Assembly: GCA_963832895.1 (NCBI GenBank)
Contig: CAWHVQ010000013.1
Coordinates: forward strand, 1 to 64,000
Origin: JAMXLO01 sp963832895
Lineage (GTDB): Bacteria; Pseudomonadota; Alphaproteobacteria; Acetobacterales; Acetobacteraceae
Direction of reading: 5' to 3'
DNA: 64,000 nt
The notes under the pieces are model-generated. The model was not told the origin of the DNA. It worked only from the letters and a program-made list of their open reading frames with translations, and made no database searches. Shown in pieces: positions 26,205 to 36,105 of the stretch. A program made the translations under genes and the position numbers. Position 1 is the stretch's first letter. Each line of letters begins with the position of its first letter.

Positions 26205-26792
26205 TCAGCCCGTGCGCGGCAGACTGGCCAGAAGCTGCTGGGCGATCTCAGAGTGCTGCAGAACGATGGGCCGCGTGTTCTGCACCCACGCGTTGATATG
26301 CTGGTCCTCGCCGTGGATCAGCTGAGCGTTGAGCTCGTCCACCATCACTGCGTGCGCGCGGACCATGTCGTCGACATAGGCACGATCGAAAGCGGGGCCG
26401 CTGAGCTTGGCCAACTGGCCGAGCATGGCGCGGTGCTGCTCGCTCAGCGTCGCCGTCGACGGCATATGATGCGACTGCGCGATCGGCGCCAGCGTGTCCT
26501 GCGCGTAGGTGTGATCCGTGATCATTTTTTCCGCAAAGTTGCGCACGTCCTGGTTCCGGCTTTGCTGTAGCGCCAATTGACCCGCCTGGTACTCCGCCAT
26601 ATTGCCTTCGATCTGGCTCTGCACGAACTGCGCGTCCCGTGAGGTCAATGGTGCGACGGGAGCGCCAGGAAGTACCGCTGGGGCTGCCACGGTGGGCGGC
26701 GGTGCCGGCACCGTGGTCGGCGGCGACTGCGCGAGGGCCGGCTCGGCTAGAATTGAAGCCGCCAGCAGCGCTGTAAGGAACGATGTCTTCAT
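26205..26792 (-). CDS. DUF4142-type exported helical protein
   Basis: A Sec signal peptide (MKTSFLTALLAASILAEPALA) is followed by a proline-rich spacer and a ferritin-like four-helix DUF4142 domain: DAQFVQSQIEGNMAEYQAGQ, DVRNFAEKMITDHTYAQDTL, LSGPAFDRAYVDDMVRAH. Members occur in the periplasm, often with stress genes, and their activity is unknown. At 195 residues it is complete. No co-transcribed neighbour is evident. Confidence 0.75.
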   Translation of the reverse strand: MKTSFLTALLAASILAEPALAQSPPTTVPAPPPTVAAPAVLPGAPVAPLTSRDAQFVQSQIEGNMAEYQAGQLALQQSRNQDVRNFAEKMITDHTYAQDTLAPIAQSHHMPSTATLSEQHRAMLGQLAKLSGPAFDRAYVDDMVRAHAVMVDELNAQLIHGEDQHINAWVQNTRPIVLQHSEIAQQLLASLPRTG

Positions 26793-27824
26793 TGGCGTAT
26801 CCTCAAAGAGTGCTCGCCATTAATGCGGCCAGGCGAAGATGGTTCAGAGCCAGCCCGGACATCGCGAAAACGTGGAGGCCGTGCGGCAATGGCAGGACTT
26901 GCCGCGGCGCTTCGCCCGCTACCGCATCAACCTGCCATCCAGTGCCACGCGATCGCGTCGCCAGGGTGGTCGCCGCCCCAAAACAACCCCTGATCCGCCA
27001 CAAAAGTAGGCGATCCGAAAGGACGTCAGCGCAATGGCGTGCCGAGCGATCTGCTCGCCGCCCGAGAAGCACGTAGCGTCCCCCGAAGCAGGCGCAGCTT
27101 GCGCTCGACAGGGCATTGCGAACCTATGTGGAGGAACGATTGGCAGGCGTCGTCGTCGATCCGAGTGGAGCTTCTGTTCCCGGCCCGGCTGTGCGATGGA
27201 ATGGCCGCCGGCATGGACCACGGAAGCATCGGTGGTGGGCAAACGCCTGGAGCCGGAGGGGTCGTCCAGCAATGCCCTGACCCATGCCGAATGCCTGCCC
27301 GTCCTGCCCGGCAGTCGGCGCATCACCGCTGTCGCGCCAGCTGCGCCACTGAAGGCGCTCTGCGTGCCTTTTTTGATGTCATCGATCGGATTGGCGCGGG
27401 GTGTCTTCACACAACCCTTGACGAACCATTATCCCATCGGCGCATGGCACTTCGCTGCCTGAAGCAGCGCCATTCGTGGCAGTCTCGAGCGAGAGACGCG
27501 ACTGCACGCCGAGATGATATTTGTGGTGGCGTACGAGACCACGCCCAAAGTCACGGACGGTTTCCGGTGCTTCAATCTAGAGATGGAGCTCTCGGATCAA
27601 CTATTCTGACCGAGTGCGGACTTTTGGCTACTACGACGAAATGGACCAATCAGGGAAGGAGCAGCTTGCATTGAGCCTTCCAAGCATCTCGGCTATGCGT
27701 ATGCTGACATTGGCAGACGAGTGTTTGTACTTGTGCCGCGAGGCTCCAAGCCGTAAGCGCGCAGCCCAGTGACGTTGGATGCCGTACCGGCTTGCACTCT
27801 GCGGGGCTGCGATGAGACGGATGA
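26793..27824. other. Intergenic stretch without a supported gene
   Basis: About 1,030 bases with several open frames of 60-210 codons on both strands. None has a recognisable domain, and their composition looks like shifted or antisense reading. It may contain decayed coding sequence as well as the upstream region of the glycosyltransferase gene. Confidence 0.4.
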
Positions 27825-30800
27825 TTGACTGTGAAAGACCCCAGTAGACCTGCAGGTAATGCCGCCGCTCGTGAGACGCTGCGTCTTTCCAGCGAAAGGA
27901 CGCTCACCTGGGCGGCCTTCGAGTCCAACTGGTACCTCCAAGCCTACCCTGACGCGCGTGCTGAACTCGCCGACACGAGGCCAGCAACCATACTCCAATA
28001 CTATCTGGATCGCGGCCAACTTTGCGGCCATGCGCCGAACCTGTTCTTTGACGAGTCGTTTTTCCTCACCAACAACCCTTCGGCAGCCAGCGCGGTGCAG
28101 GCAGAACAAGCGGCGTCAGGGTTTGACACATACTGCCGTGACGCCGGCCGCCACCGCTGGCCGCACTGGCTGTTCGACGAGGCCCTGTACCGCGAACGCT
28201 CCGCCGATCTCACCGATGAGGTCCTGCAGATGCATGGCCTGGTCAACGGCTATGACCATTACCTGCGCGTCGGGAACAAGGAAGGCCGCATCGCCAGCCC
28301 CTTCTTCGACCGCGCAACCTACCTCAGCCAACTCTCCCCCGACGACCTGGCCCAGGCCGAAGCAGAAGGCCCCTTCATCCACTACCTGCGGCGATTGCCC
28401 CAAGGCGGAAACCCGCTGCGCACAACGCCATATTTCGACCCGGAATGGTACCTGCAGCGTTATCCCCCTGTGGCAGATGCAATTGCCGCGCGACTATGGC
28501 TCTGCCCGCTGCACCACTACCTGGCGAACGACAGCCCGACCGAGTTCGATCCGCTCCCGCACTTCTCTGAACGCTACTACCTCAGCCGCTACCCAGACAT
28601 CGCCAAAGCGGTCGAGACCGGGCGCCATCGCAACGGCTACGAACACTTCCTGCGGTCCGGTGCGCGTGAACTGCGCTCACCCAGCGAGTCGTTCGATCTG
28701 AGCTACTATGCGACGGCGCACCGTTTCGTCCGCACGGACCTGGAGAGCGGCGCCGCGTCACACGCCTTCGCGCATTACCTGACGATCGGCCGCGCGGCCG
28801 GCCTCGCCATTCTGCCGCCGCCCGACGATAACGTGACCGAGGGGCAGGCCAAGACCCTGTTCCGGACGCGCGCCCGGAACTTGCTGCCGCTGTTCGCCCG
28901 CCAGCCGCTGGATTTCACGGTCACCGACAAGCCCAAGCTCTCGGTCGTCATGGTGCTGCACAACCAGTTCGAATTCACGATGCAGGCGCTGAGTTCACTG
29001 CGGCAGAACTGGCCGGGACCGATCGAGCTCGTGCTGGTCGACTCCGGCTCCAGTGACGAGACCCGGTTCATCGGCCGCTATGTGCACGGCGCGAGCCTTC
29101 TGAGGTTCGACGTCAATCTGGGCTTCGTCCGTGGCTGCAATGCGGGGCTGACCGCTGTTACCATAGATACGGTGCTGCTGCTTAACAGCGACGTCGAACT
29201 CGGACCCGGCGCGATCGCCGCCGCGATACGGCGGCTGCACTCGGATCCGCGTATTGGCATCGTAGGTGGCAAGATCATCCGCACACATGGCCGGCTGCAG
29301 GAGGCGGGCTGCATCATCTGGCGCGACGGCTCATCGCTTGGCTATATGCGCGATGCGCCGCCGCTGGCACCCGAGGCCAATTTCGTGCGCGATGTCGACT
29401 ACTGCTCTGGCGCGTTCCTCATGATTCGCGGCGAGGTGCTGGCGAAACTGGAAGGCCTCTCGGACGAGTTCGCGCCTGCCTATTACGAGGATGCCGACCT
29501 GTGCATTCGGGCGAGGCAGGCGGACTTCCGGGTCGTCTACGATCCCGGCGTCGTAATCCATCATTTCGAGTACGGGAGTGCCAGCAGTTTTCGTGCCGTG
29601 GAAGCAGAGACCGCTCGGGCGCGCGAGGTGTTCATTCGCCGTAACCAGAGCTACCTGCGCTTTCGTTACATTGCCGATCGGCGAGCGGAGGTGTTCGCGC
29701 GTTCGGCCGAGGATGACCGAAGGCGCATCCTGTTCATCGACGACCAGGTTCCACTGCGGATGCTCGGGTCCGGTTTCGTACGGTCCAACGACTTGATCGG
29801 GGTGATGGCCTCGATGGGGTTCCACGTCACGGTGTTTCCGATGTCCAATGCATCATTTGATCCCACGGCCATTTACGCGGATATGCCGGAGACCGTCGAG
29901 GTCATGCACGACCGCTCGTTCGAGGATCTCGGAGCGTTCCTCCAGGAACGTGATGGGTATTACGACACGATCTGGATCGTCCGGACACACAACCTCGATC
30001 GTGTGCGGCCGATTTTGGAGCCCATGATTGTTGGCAAGGGTCGCCCGCCACAGATCGTGCTCGACACTGAGGCGATCTTTGCTGTTCGCGACGAGCTGCG
30101 CGCGACACTGACGGGCACCGCGCCAGCATTGAAGCTGGACGAGGAAATCCGTCGTGAATTCGAAAATGCACCATTTTGTCAGCAGATTGTCGCTGTCAAC
30201 GAAGCGGAAGCCGCGGAGCTGCGGCGCCTGGTTTCGCCGTGTGTGTCGGTGATTGGCAGCATGCGTGAAGTCACGCTGACACCGCGCCGATTTGAAACCC
30301 GGTCTGGTATCCTGTTCATCGGCGCTATCCATACTTTGGCAAGTCCGAATTTCGACAGCCTCTGCTGGTTCATTGATGAGGTGCTGCCATTGATAGAGGA
30401 AGATCTGGGATCGGAGACCCGATTGACGATTGCGGGATACCTTGGAAAAGATGTGACGCTGGATCGTTTCCGCGACCATGCGAGAATTACGCTGGTCGGC
30501 CCGATTTCCGCGACCGATGGCCTTTATGGTTCCCATCGGGTCTTCGTGGCACCGACCCGGTTTGCCGCTGGTGCCCCATACAAGGTGTATGAAGCTGCAT
30601 CCTTTGGAATTCCAGTTGTGACAACGGAACTACTGCGGCGCCAACTCGGTTGGCGACACCAGGTGGAGCTTCTTGCTGCAGAAGCGGCGGATCCCGGCAG
30701 CTTCGCGAATTGCGTTACACGGCTGTACCGCGACGAGAAGCTATGGGAGAACATTCGCGGGGCGGCGGCATGTCGGCTGAGTTCTGAAAATTACCAAACG

Positions 30801-30851
30801 CTTTATGCGCGCCGTCTAAGTCAACTTTTGGTCGAGGGCCTTCCACATTGA
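27825..30851 (+). CDS. Large two-domain glycosyltransferase with N-terminal aromatic repeats
   Basis: The 1,008-residue protein has three parts. Residues 25-340 hold six or seven degenerate repeats of the form FDxxWYLxxYPD...YxHYLxxG (FDPEWYLQRYPP, FSERYYLSRYPD), known from surface-polysaccharide proteins. Residues 370-640 are a family 2 glycosyltransferase (LSVVMVLHNQFEFTMQAL, LLLNSDVELGPGAI, YYEDADLCIRARQ). Residues 660-1000 are a family 4-like domain (ILFIGAIHTLASPNFDSL, APYKVYEAASFGIPVV). It probably adds sugars to a surface glycan. The start is TTG 27825 or GTG 27831. Confidence 0.8.
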   Translation: MTVKDPSRPAGNAAARETLRLSSERTLTWAAFESNWYLQAYPDARAELADTRPATILQYYLDRGQLCGHAPNLFFDESFFLTNNPSAASAVQAEQAASGFDTYCRDAGRHRWPHWLFDEALYRERSADLTDEVLQMHGLVNGYDHYLRVGNKEGRIASPFFDRATYLSQLSPDDLAQAEAEGPFIHYLRRLPQGGNPLRTTPYFDPEWYLQRYPPVADAIAARLWLCPLHHYLANDSPTEFDPLPHFSERYYLSRYPDIAKAVETGRHRNGYEHFLRSGARELRSPSESFDLSYYATAHRFVRTDLESGAASHAFAHYLTIGRAAGLAILPPPDDNVTEGQAKTLFRTRARNLLPLFARQPLDFTVTDKPKLSVVMVLHNQFEFTMQALSSLRQNWPGPIELVLVDSGSSDETRFIGRYVHGASLLRFDVNLGFVRGCNAGLTAVTIDTVLLLNSDVELGPGAIAAAIRRLHSDPRIGIVGGKIIRTHGRLQEAGCIIWRDGSSLGYMRDAPPLAPEANFVRDVDYCSGAFLMIRGEVLAKLEGLSDEFAPAYYEDADLCIRARQADFRVVYDPGVVIHHFEYGSASSFRAVEAETARAREVFIRRNQSYLRFRYIADRRAEVFARSAEDDRRRILFIDDQVPLRMLGSGFVRSNDLIGVMASMGFHVTVFPMSNASFDPTAIYADMPETVEVMHDRSFEDLGAFLQERDGYYDTIWIVRTHNLDRVRPILEPMIVGKGRPPQIVLDTEAIFAVRDELRATLTGTAPALKLDEEIRREFENAPFCQQIVAVNEAEAAELRRLVSPCVSVIGSMREVTLTPRRFETRSGILFIGAIHTLASPNFDSLCWFIDEVLPLIEEDLGSETRLTIAGYLGKDVTLDRFRDHARITLVGPISATDGLYGSHRVFVAPTRFAAGAPYKVYEAASFGIPVVTTELLRRQLGWRHQVELLAAEAADPGSFANCVTRLYRDEKLWENIRGAAACRLSSENYQTLYARRLSQLLVEGLPH

Positions 30852-30948
30852 GGCGCGCACCGGGATCGCGCCCCTGTTTGGACAGTGGCGGCAACCCAAG
30901 TCACACTTTGGGCAATCAACGACGAGCCCAGGCAGGAAGTTACAACCC

Positions 30949-31758
30949 ATGAAAGAGAACAGCATAAGGCGGGCGGTGCGCGAGGGGCGGGCAGCACTTG
31001 GGACCGGGCTCAAGGAATTCGCGTCGCGCGGCGTGTCGTGGATCATCGAGGCCTCCGGCTTTGACTACTGCATGATCGACCACGAACATGGCGCCTTCGA
31101 CCTCGAGACGATCGCCGATCTCGCCGGGTGGTTTCAGGCCACCAACGTCTCCGCGATCGTGCGCATCCACAAATCTTTCACGTATCTGATCCCCACAATC
31201 CTGGATCAGGGGATCATGGGCGTGCAGGTCTCGGAGGTCGATAACGCCGAGGAGGCACGCGCGATTGCGCGGGAGGCAAAATATCCGCCGATCGGCAATC
31301 GCGGTATCTCGGGGCAGGGGATGCACACCGGCTACCGCAGCTATGGCGCGCGTCACGCGACCGAGTATGCGCCATGGGCCAACGCCAACATCGTCGTCTG
31401 CGTGTCGATCGAGTCGCTCGAAGGCCTGGAAAATGTCGAGGCGATCGCGGCCGTGGAGGGCATCGACATGATCGCCTACGGCCATTCGGACCTCAGTGCG
31501 CGTCTCGGCGTTCATCTCCAGCTCGAGCACCCGACGTTCAGGGCAGCCGTGCGCCGGATCGCGGCGGCCTGCAACGCGCACGGCAAACTCGCCCGCGGGT
31601 CGGCGGAGACCGAGGCGCAGATCGAGGAGTACTGGCAGCTCGGCTGCAAGGTGTTGAACCTGCCCGGCACCGACGTCAGCACGTATCTGGATGGACTGAA
31701 GGCGCGTGCCGGCCGCGCGCATGCGCGGCTCAAATCGATCGGCGTTCCGACGCCTTGA
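30949..31758 (+). CDS. HpcH/HpaI-family aldolase
   Basis: A class II pyruvate-type aldolase that would cleave 2-keto-3-deoxy or 4-hydroxy-2-oxo acids. The catalytic-base region YCMIDHEHGAFD and the metal-binding glutamate in MGVQVSEVDNAEEAR are present, with a family ending ARGSAETEAQIEEYWQLGC. At 269 residues it is normal. ATG 30949 follows AGGAAG. It stands 97 bases after the glycosyltransferase and is likely an independent catabolic gene. Confidence 0.8.
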   Translation: MKENSIRRAVREGRAALGTGLKEFASRGVSWIIEASGFDYCMIDHEHGAFDLETIADLAGWFQATNVSAIVRIHKSFTYLIPTILDQGIMGVQVSEVDNAEEARAIAREAKYPPIGNRGISGQGMHTGYRSYGARHATEYAPWANANIVVCVSIESLEGLENVEAIAAVEGIDMIAYGHSDLSARLGVHLQLEHPTFRAAVRRIAAACNAHGKLARGSAETEAQIEEYWQLGCKVLNLPGTDVSTYLDGLKARAGRAHARLKSIGVPTP

Positions 31759-31800
31759 GACGCGCACCGGTCAGGCCGGGGTTCCGATAACGCCGAGAGG

Positions 31801-31962
31801 TCAGCTTTGCCACGGGTGTGCGTCGCCGAGGCGAACGCGTCTTGCCGGCTTCACGACCCGCTCCAGGATCTCGGCCTCGGTGCTGCGGCCGTGCCGGGCG
31901 GCGAGCACGCGCAGAGCATAATGCACCTCATCGGGTACGTTCCTGACGGGGATCGAGGCCAC
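31801..31962 (-). CDS. Short FitA-like antitoxin (Arc-type), orphan
   Basis: From GTG 31962 the 53-residue frame reads ASIPVRNVPDEVHYALRV, ARHGRSTEAEILERVVKP and RVRLGDAHPWQS, a FitA/VapB-like ribbon-helix-helix antitoxin. It is shorter than the usual 75-80 residues, with a few residues lost around the ILERVV segment and a truncated tail. No toxin gene follows it. It is probably a relic, although the DNA-binding part is intact. Confidence 0.6.
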   Translation of the reverse strand: MASIPVRNVPDEVHYALRVLAARHGRSTEAEILERVVKPARRVRLGDAHPWQS

Positions 31963-32196
31963 AATATCAGACTACCCGGAGTGCTCCGGATGACTGCATT
32001 TTGGAGAAGTGCCAGCATTGCCGCGACGGGGCGCCGCACGGGGGGGATTGCATTTGCCCACCCAATCGTCATGGCGCGCGAAGGCACGCCATCCACTTCT
32101 TTACCTTCACTGGCAGCAAAGGCGGCAGCACGAAATTGATAGCAATGGAATCATAGGTTTACAATGCATGCGCATACTACAAGCGATGCCATCCCA

Positions 32197-32295
32197 ATGA
32201 GCCGCATCACCATCCGCGACCTCGACCCGGCGGTGAAGGAGCGGCTGTGCGTCCGCGCTGCCCAACATGGCGACTCGATGGAGGCCGAGGCCCGT
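32197..32295 (+). pseudogene. FitA-like antitoxin N-terminal remnant
   Basis: ATG 32197 begins MSRITIRDLDPAVKERLCVR and continues AAQHGDSMEAEAR, the N-terminal half of another FitA-like antitoxin. After about 33 residues the match ends and the frame runs on with unnatural composition. It lies 235 bases from the orphan antitoxin on the other strand. No toxin partner is present. Confidence 0.55.
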
Positions 32296-32498
32296 GGCCC
32301 GGCTATCGAAATTTGGCCCAGTGGAGTGCGCTCCAGACCTAGGGTCAAACCATCCCGCCATTGGCGATCGCGAAAATTGGGTGATACTCCTCATGCCATC
32401 CCGGAAACCGCGCCGGATCGCGCTGGCATGTTTCGACGGGTACACGCCCGGTCACGACGCGCCTTACTACACACCTCACTGCGCAAGGAGAAACCATC

Positions 32499-33284
32499 AT
32501 GCCGTTCTACGAAAGAGGCGACATCCGCATCCATTACGAAGAGGCCGGCTCCGGCTTTCCGTTGCTCGTCATCCCCGGCGGCGGGCTGAACTCCACGATC
32601 GCGGGCCTGGCGAGCCAGACCCACCCGTTCAACCCGTTCGACGCGTTCAAGGACGAATTCCGCGTGATCGCGGCGGATCTGCGCAACGCCAAGGGCGGCC
32701 AGTCCTCAGGTCCGCTCGAGACCGGCCGGCCGTGGGACGCCTATACCGACGATCATATCGGCCTGATGGATCACCTTGGCATCCGGAACTTCCTGGTGCT
32801 CGGTTTCTGCATCGGCGGCCCTTTCATCTGGAACCTCCTCACGCGCGCCAGCGACCGCGTGGTCGCGGCGGTGCCGGCACAGCCCAGCGGCTTCCGCCCT
32901 GAGATGCCCAGTCTTTCCTACGACAACAACATGAAAGGCTGGGGTCCGGAACTGTGCGCCCGCCGGCCTGACATCACGATGGCCATGGTCGACACCTTCC
33001 TGACCAATATGTACCGTAATCGCGCCGACTTCGTTTACACCGTGACACGCGATTTCGTACGCGGCTGCCAGACGCCGATCCTGGTGTTGCCGGACGACGT
33101 ACCGGCGCATCCATATGCCGTCGCCATGGAAACCGTGCATCTAGCGCCGAACGCGCAAGTCAGCCTTTATCCGTGGAAGGACACCCCGGATAAGATCCCG
33201 CTGGCGGTGCGCCACATTCGCACATTCCTGCGGGCGTATCGGCCGGTGGCGGGAGCACGGACCATGGCGGCCGCCGCCCAGTAG
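32499..33284 (+). CDS. Alpha/beta hydrolase with a cysteine at the nucleophile position
   Basis: An alpha/beta hydrolase of 261 residues. The oxyanion region is LLVIPGGGLNST, and the nucleophile elbow reads LGFCIGGPF, placing cysteine where serine is usual, as in dienelactone hydrolase. The C-terminal acid and histidine are less clear (LPDDVPAHPYAV and VRHIRTFL are candidates). ATG 32499 follows AAGGAG. The substrate is unknown. It may belong with the convergent amidohydrolase at 33390 in a degradative context. Confidence 0.7.
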   Translation: MPFYERGDIRIHYEEAGSGFPLLVIPGGGLNSTIAGLASQTHPFNPFDAFKDEFRVIAADLRNAKGGQSSGPLETGRPWDAYTDDHIGLMDHLGIRNFLVLGFCIGGPFIWNLLTRASDRVVAAVPAQPSGFRPEMPSLSYDNNMKGWGPELCARRPDITMAMVDTFLTNMYRNRADFVYTVTRDFVRGCQTPILVLPDDVPAHPYAVAMETVHLAPNAQVSLYPWKDTPDKIPLAVRHIRTFLRAYRPVAGARTMAAAAQ

Positions 33285-33307
33285 CGCCGGATCAGATCAA
33301 GCAAACT

Positions 33308-33335
33308 GTCATGTCGGGCCTGCGCCCGGCATGAC
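33308..33335. terminator. Terminator-like inverted repeat
   Basis: GTCATGTCGGGC (33308-33319) pairs with GCCCGGCATGAC (33324-33335) apart from one T-G wobble, around loop CTGC. It sits between two convergent genes. It could instead be a dispersed palindromic repeat. Confidence 0.55.
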
Positions 33336-33389
33336 GTGGAGAGGCAAGCGCGGCTCTCCAGATGATTCGTCAATTAGAGGGCTGGCGCT

Positions 33390-34535
33390 TCAAACAGGGA
33401 CGGTCAGCTTCGTCATATCGAAGTTGTACACGCGAGCGGTGTTGCCGCCGACGATCTTGGCCTGTTCGTTGTCCGGCACCCCTGCCAGAATCTCCTTCAG
33501 GATCTTCCTCGATTGGGGAAACGTCGACTCGCTGTGTGGGTAGTCCGAGCCCCACATCATGTTGTCCACGCCGATGACGTCTCGCAGCCGAATGCCGATG
33601 GCGTCCTCCTGGAAGCCCAGTACGACGTTGCGGCGGAAAAAATCGCTCGGGAGCATGGCGTCCTTGAACCGATAGATCGCCTCGCCGTGGCGCTCGCGGT
33701 AGGTGTAGTCCATGGTGGAGAGTACATGGGGCACCCAGGCCAACTCGAACTCCACAATGGCGACCGTCAGGCGGGGATGACGTTCGAAGACACCGGAGAA
33801 GATCAGGTCGCACATCGACAGCGCCGGATAGAACGCCTTCGTGGCACGGCTGCTGGCGTCGCGCAGGGTCACGTCGCCGACCCCGCGGATCCTGCCCTCC
33901 CGCCGCGTGGCCGTGTGCAGGCTCAACGGCAGGCCGAGCGCCGCCGCCGCGGCCCAGAACGTCTCGTATTCGGATTGGTCATAGCGCCGGTGCTCGAACG
34001 GATACTCGGTGATCATCGCCCCGGCCAGGCCAAGGCGCGCGGCGCGCTCCAACTCCCCGATCGCATCCGGGATGTCGTCAAGGTTGATCATTGCGATGCC
34101 CTTGAGCCGGACGGGATCCACGCGGCAGAATTCGGCGAGCCAATCGTTGTACGCGCGAAAGATGGCGGACATCAGGGCCGTGTCCGCCACCCTGAAGTAA
34201 AACAGCCCTTGCGAGGGGTAGAGGACTTCGCCGGAGACGCCATCGAGCGCCATGTCCTTGAGATGTTGCTCGGGGTCGTAGCCTCCGCTGTGCACGTCTT
34301 CAAAACGACCCTGGGCGGAGATGGTCTCGGGGGCCTCGAACCGCGCGCCGGCGTTCGAGATGAGGCCGATCCCGGAGAGGATCTGATCCGCCTCGACCAC
34401 GATCTGATCGGCGCCGTCGATCCGCTGTATCCGCGGCGCACGATCCCGGAACGGCGCATCGATGCGGGACTGCCAGAGATCGGGCGGTTCGAACACGTGC
34501 GAGTCAGATGAGAGGATCACAGGCGGCATCGGCAT
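33390..34535 (-). CDS. Amidohydrolase-family metal-dependent hydrolase
   Basis: An Amidohydro_2-type TIM-barrel enzyme related to decarboxylases such as ACMSD. Visible elements are the N-terminal SSDSHVFEPPDLWQSR (DSH in place of the usual HxH), LPLSLHTATRREG with a metal histidine, and MMWGSDYPHSESTFP with the late catalytic aspartate. At 381 residues it is normal. The start ATG 34535 could also be one codon pair later. It probably acts on a cyclic or aromatic acid. Confidence 0.75.
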   Translation of the reverse strand: MPMPPVILSSDSHVFEPPDLWQSRIDAPFRDRAPRIQRIDGADQIVVEADQILSGIGLISNAGARFEAPETISAQGRFEDVHSGGYDPEQHLKDMALDGVSGEVLYPSQGLFYFRVADTALMSAIFRAYNDWLAEFCRVDPVRLKGIAMINLDDIPDAIGELERAARLGLAGAMITEYPFEHRRYDQSEYETFWAAAAALGLPLSLHTATRREGRIRGVGDVTLRDASSRATKAFYPALSMCDLIFSGVFERHPRLTVAIVEFELAWVPHVLSTMDYTYRERHGEAIYRFKDAMLPSDFFRRNVVLGFQEDAIGIRLRDVIGVDNMMWGSDYPHSESTFPQSRKILKEILAGVPDNEQAKIVGGNTARVYNFDMTKLTVPV

Positions 34536-34924
34536 CTCCTTTCTGACCTGATCGCGAGCGGCACCTTTGGCAACCAGCCGATCGCCGTCAAGTTGGGCAC
34601 GGTTTGTGCGTTAACGCAGAGGGCGTGGCTTCTCGTTGCACGATTGCCTCAGGCGATGCGCGCGTATCCGGACTTGCCAAGCCTTCACGCCAAACAAGCT
34701 GATCCTCCGGGTTCATGGGGCTGGATCGCGTCGGTGTGCAGTGTGACCCAACTTCGACAGTTTGACCGACGGGCTCGCGCGAAAGGCGCGGAAGACTGCG
34801 TGTTTTGCGATGGCAGCGTAAATCTTGGTGCAAAAGTCGGCTTGACTATCCGCAAATAGCTTGGGGATTCTCTTGACCAGTTTCGATTCTGCGTAGTGTC
34901 CTGGTTGCAGCAGGTTGCCGCGCC
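34536..34924. other. Intergenic stretch upstream of the transposase remnant
   Basis: About 390 bases between the amidohydrolase and the transposase remnant. No convincing gene is seen. One end of the insertion sequence should lie here, but I could not find a terminal inverted repeat, because the other end is missing for comparison. Confidence 0.4.
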
Positions 34925-35782
34925 ATGTTCGTTCGCGTCAAGAAGATCGGGCCGTATGAATACCTCCATCTGGTGGCGAGGGCGGCCGCCATGTCCAGCG
35001 CGTCATCAAGGCACTCGGACGGCGGGACGCCGTCGAGAACTCCGACCTACTCGACGGATTGATCGCCTCCGCCGCGCGTCACTCCCGCCGATCGATCGTG
35101 CTGTCCAGTTTCTATCGTGGCGAGCTGGCGAACTGCGTCGGCGCAGTATCGGTCCTGATCTGGTGTTCGGCCGGCTCTGGGTCGAGATCGGGTGCCGTGA
35201 TGTACTGCGCCGCCATCTGGCTGACCGTCGCTTCGGCTTCAGAAGCGCTCTATCATCACCGCAGATCGCTGTTCGGCGCGCTGTCGGTGGCTTTCTTCGA
35301 CACCACTTCGCTGTATTTCGAAGGCCGGGGCGGCGCTACGCTGGGCCGACGGGCTACTCGAAGGATTTCCGCCCGCAGCTGCATCAGGTCGTTCTGGGCA
35401 TCGTGCTGGATGAGAATGATCGGCCCATCGCCTCCTTCCTCTGGCCCGGCAACACCGCCGATGTCACCACACTGCTGCCGGTGGTCGAGCGCCTGCGCAG
35501 CCGCTTCGGCGTCAGTCGTGCCTGTGTGGTCGCCGACCGCGGCATGATCAGTGCCGCCACCATCGCTGGGCTCGAGGCACAGGGCATCGACTACATCCTC
35601 GGCGTGCGCGAGCGGACGCTGCGCGAAATTCGTCAGACCGTGCTCGAGGATGACGGCGTGGCGGTGCCACTCGTCATCCCTCGCCAGAAAGGCGAGACCG
35701 ATCTGGCGGTGAAGAATGTCGAAGTCGCCGGACGGCGCTACGTGGTCTGCCGCAACGAAGCAAGGATGCCGAGACCCGCACA
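34925..35782 (+). pseudogene. IS transposase remnant (IS1634/IS4-like), frameshifted and 3'-truncated
   Basis: ATG 34925 begins MFVRVKKIGPYEYLHLV, a typical IS1634-type N-terminus. Frames then alternate: RRDAVENSDLLDGLIAS, SLFGALSVAFFDTTSLYFEG with a DDE aspartate, and GIVLDENDRPIASFLWPGN with CVVADRGMISAATI carrying the second aspartate. Coding ends at RYVVCRNEAKDAETR near 35,780, where the sequence changes abruptly into a nickel transporter tail. The C-terminal catalytic glutamate region and the right end of the element are missing. It cannot transpose itself. Confidence 0.75.
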
Positions 35783-36050
35783 GCCCAACCTCGTGATAAC
35801 CGCCGTGTCGGTCGTTGCGGCGGTGCTGATCGGCGGCATCGAGGGCCTGGGCCTGCTTGGCGACCGGCTCGGTCTAACAGGCTGGTTTTGGGATAGCGTC
35901 GGCACACTGAACAGCACGTTCAATGGGCTCGGGTTCGCCATCATCGGCGTGTTCATCTTTGCCTGTGTCGTCCTCGCTCCTCATCTATTGCTATGCGCGT
36001 ATTGCTATGCGCGCGTTGATGATTTGGGGGCCTCATCGACACGGGGTTGA
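35783..36050 (+). pseudogene. HoxN/NixA-type nickel transporter, C-terminal fragment
   Basis: The fragment NLVITAVSVVAAVLIGGIEG and WFWDSVGTLNSTFNGLGFAI matches the last two membrane helices of HoxN/HupN/NixA nickel-cobalt permeases, ending ARVDDLG. The rest of the permease is absent. It is in frame with the preceding transposase piece, giving a chimeric open frame from 34896. A 14-base direct duplication (TATTGCTATGCGCG at 35986-35999 and 36000-36013) lies near its end. It is non-functional as a transporter. Confidence 0.65.
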
Positions 36051-36105
36051 TCAAGCGATCGGCTGGCATTGCGCGGATGCGGGAAAACTCATCCCCCAGC
36101 AAGCC

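Noticed and set aside
27034..27674. Open frames of 140-210 codons in the gap before the glycosyltransferase
   Set aside because: No domain, no ribosome binding site, and composition typical of non-coding high-GC frames.
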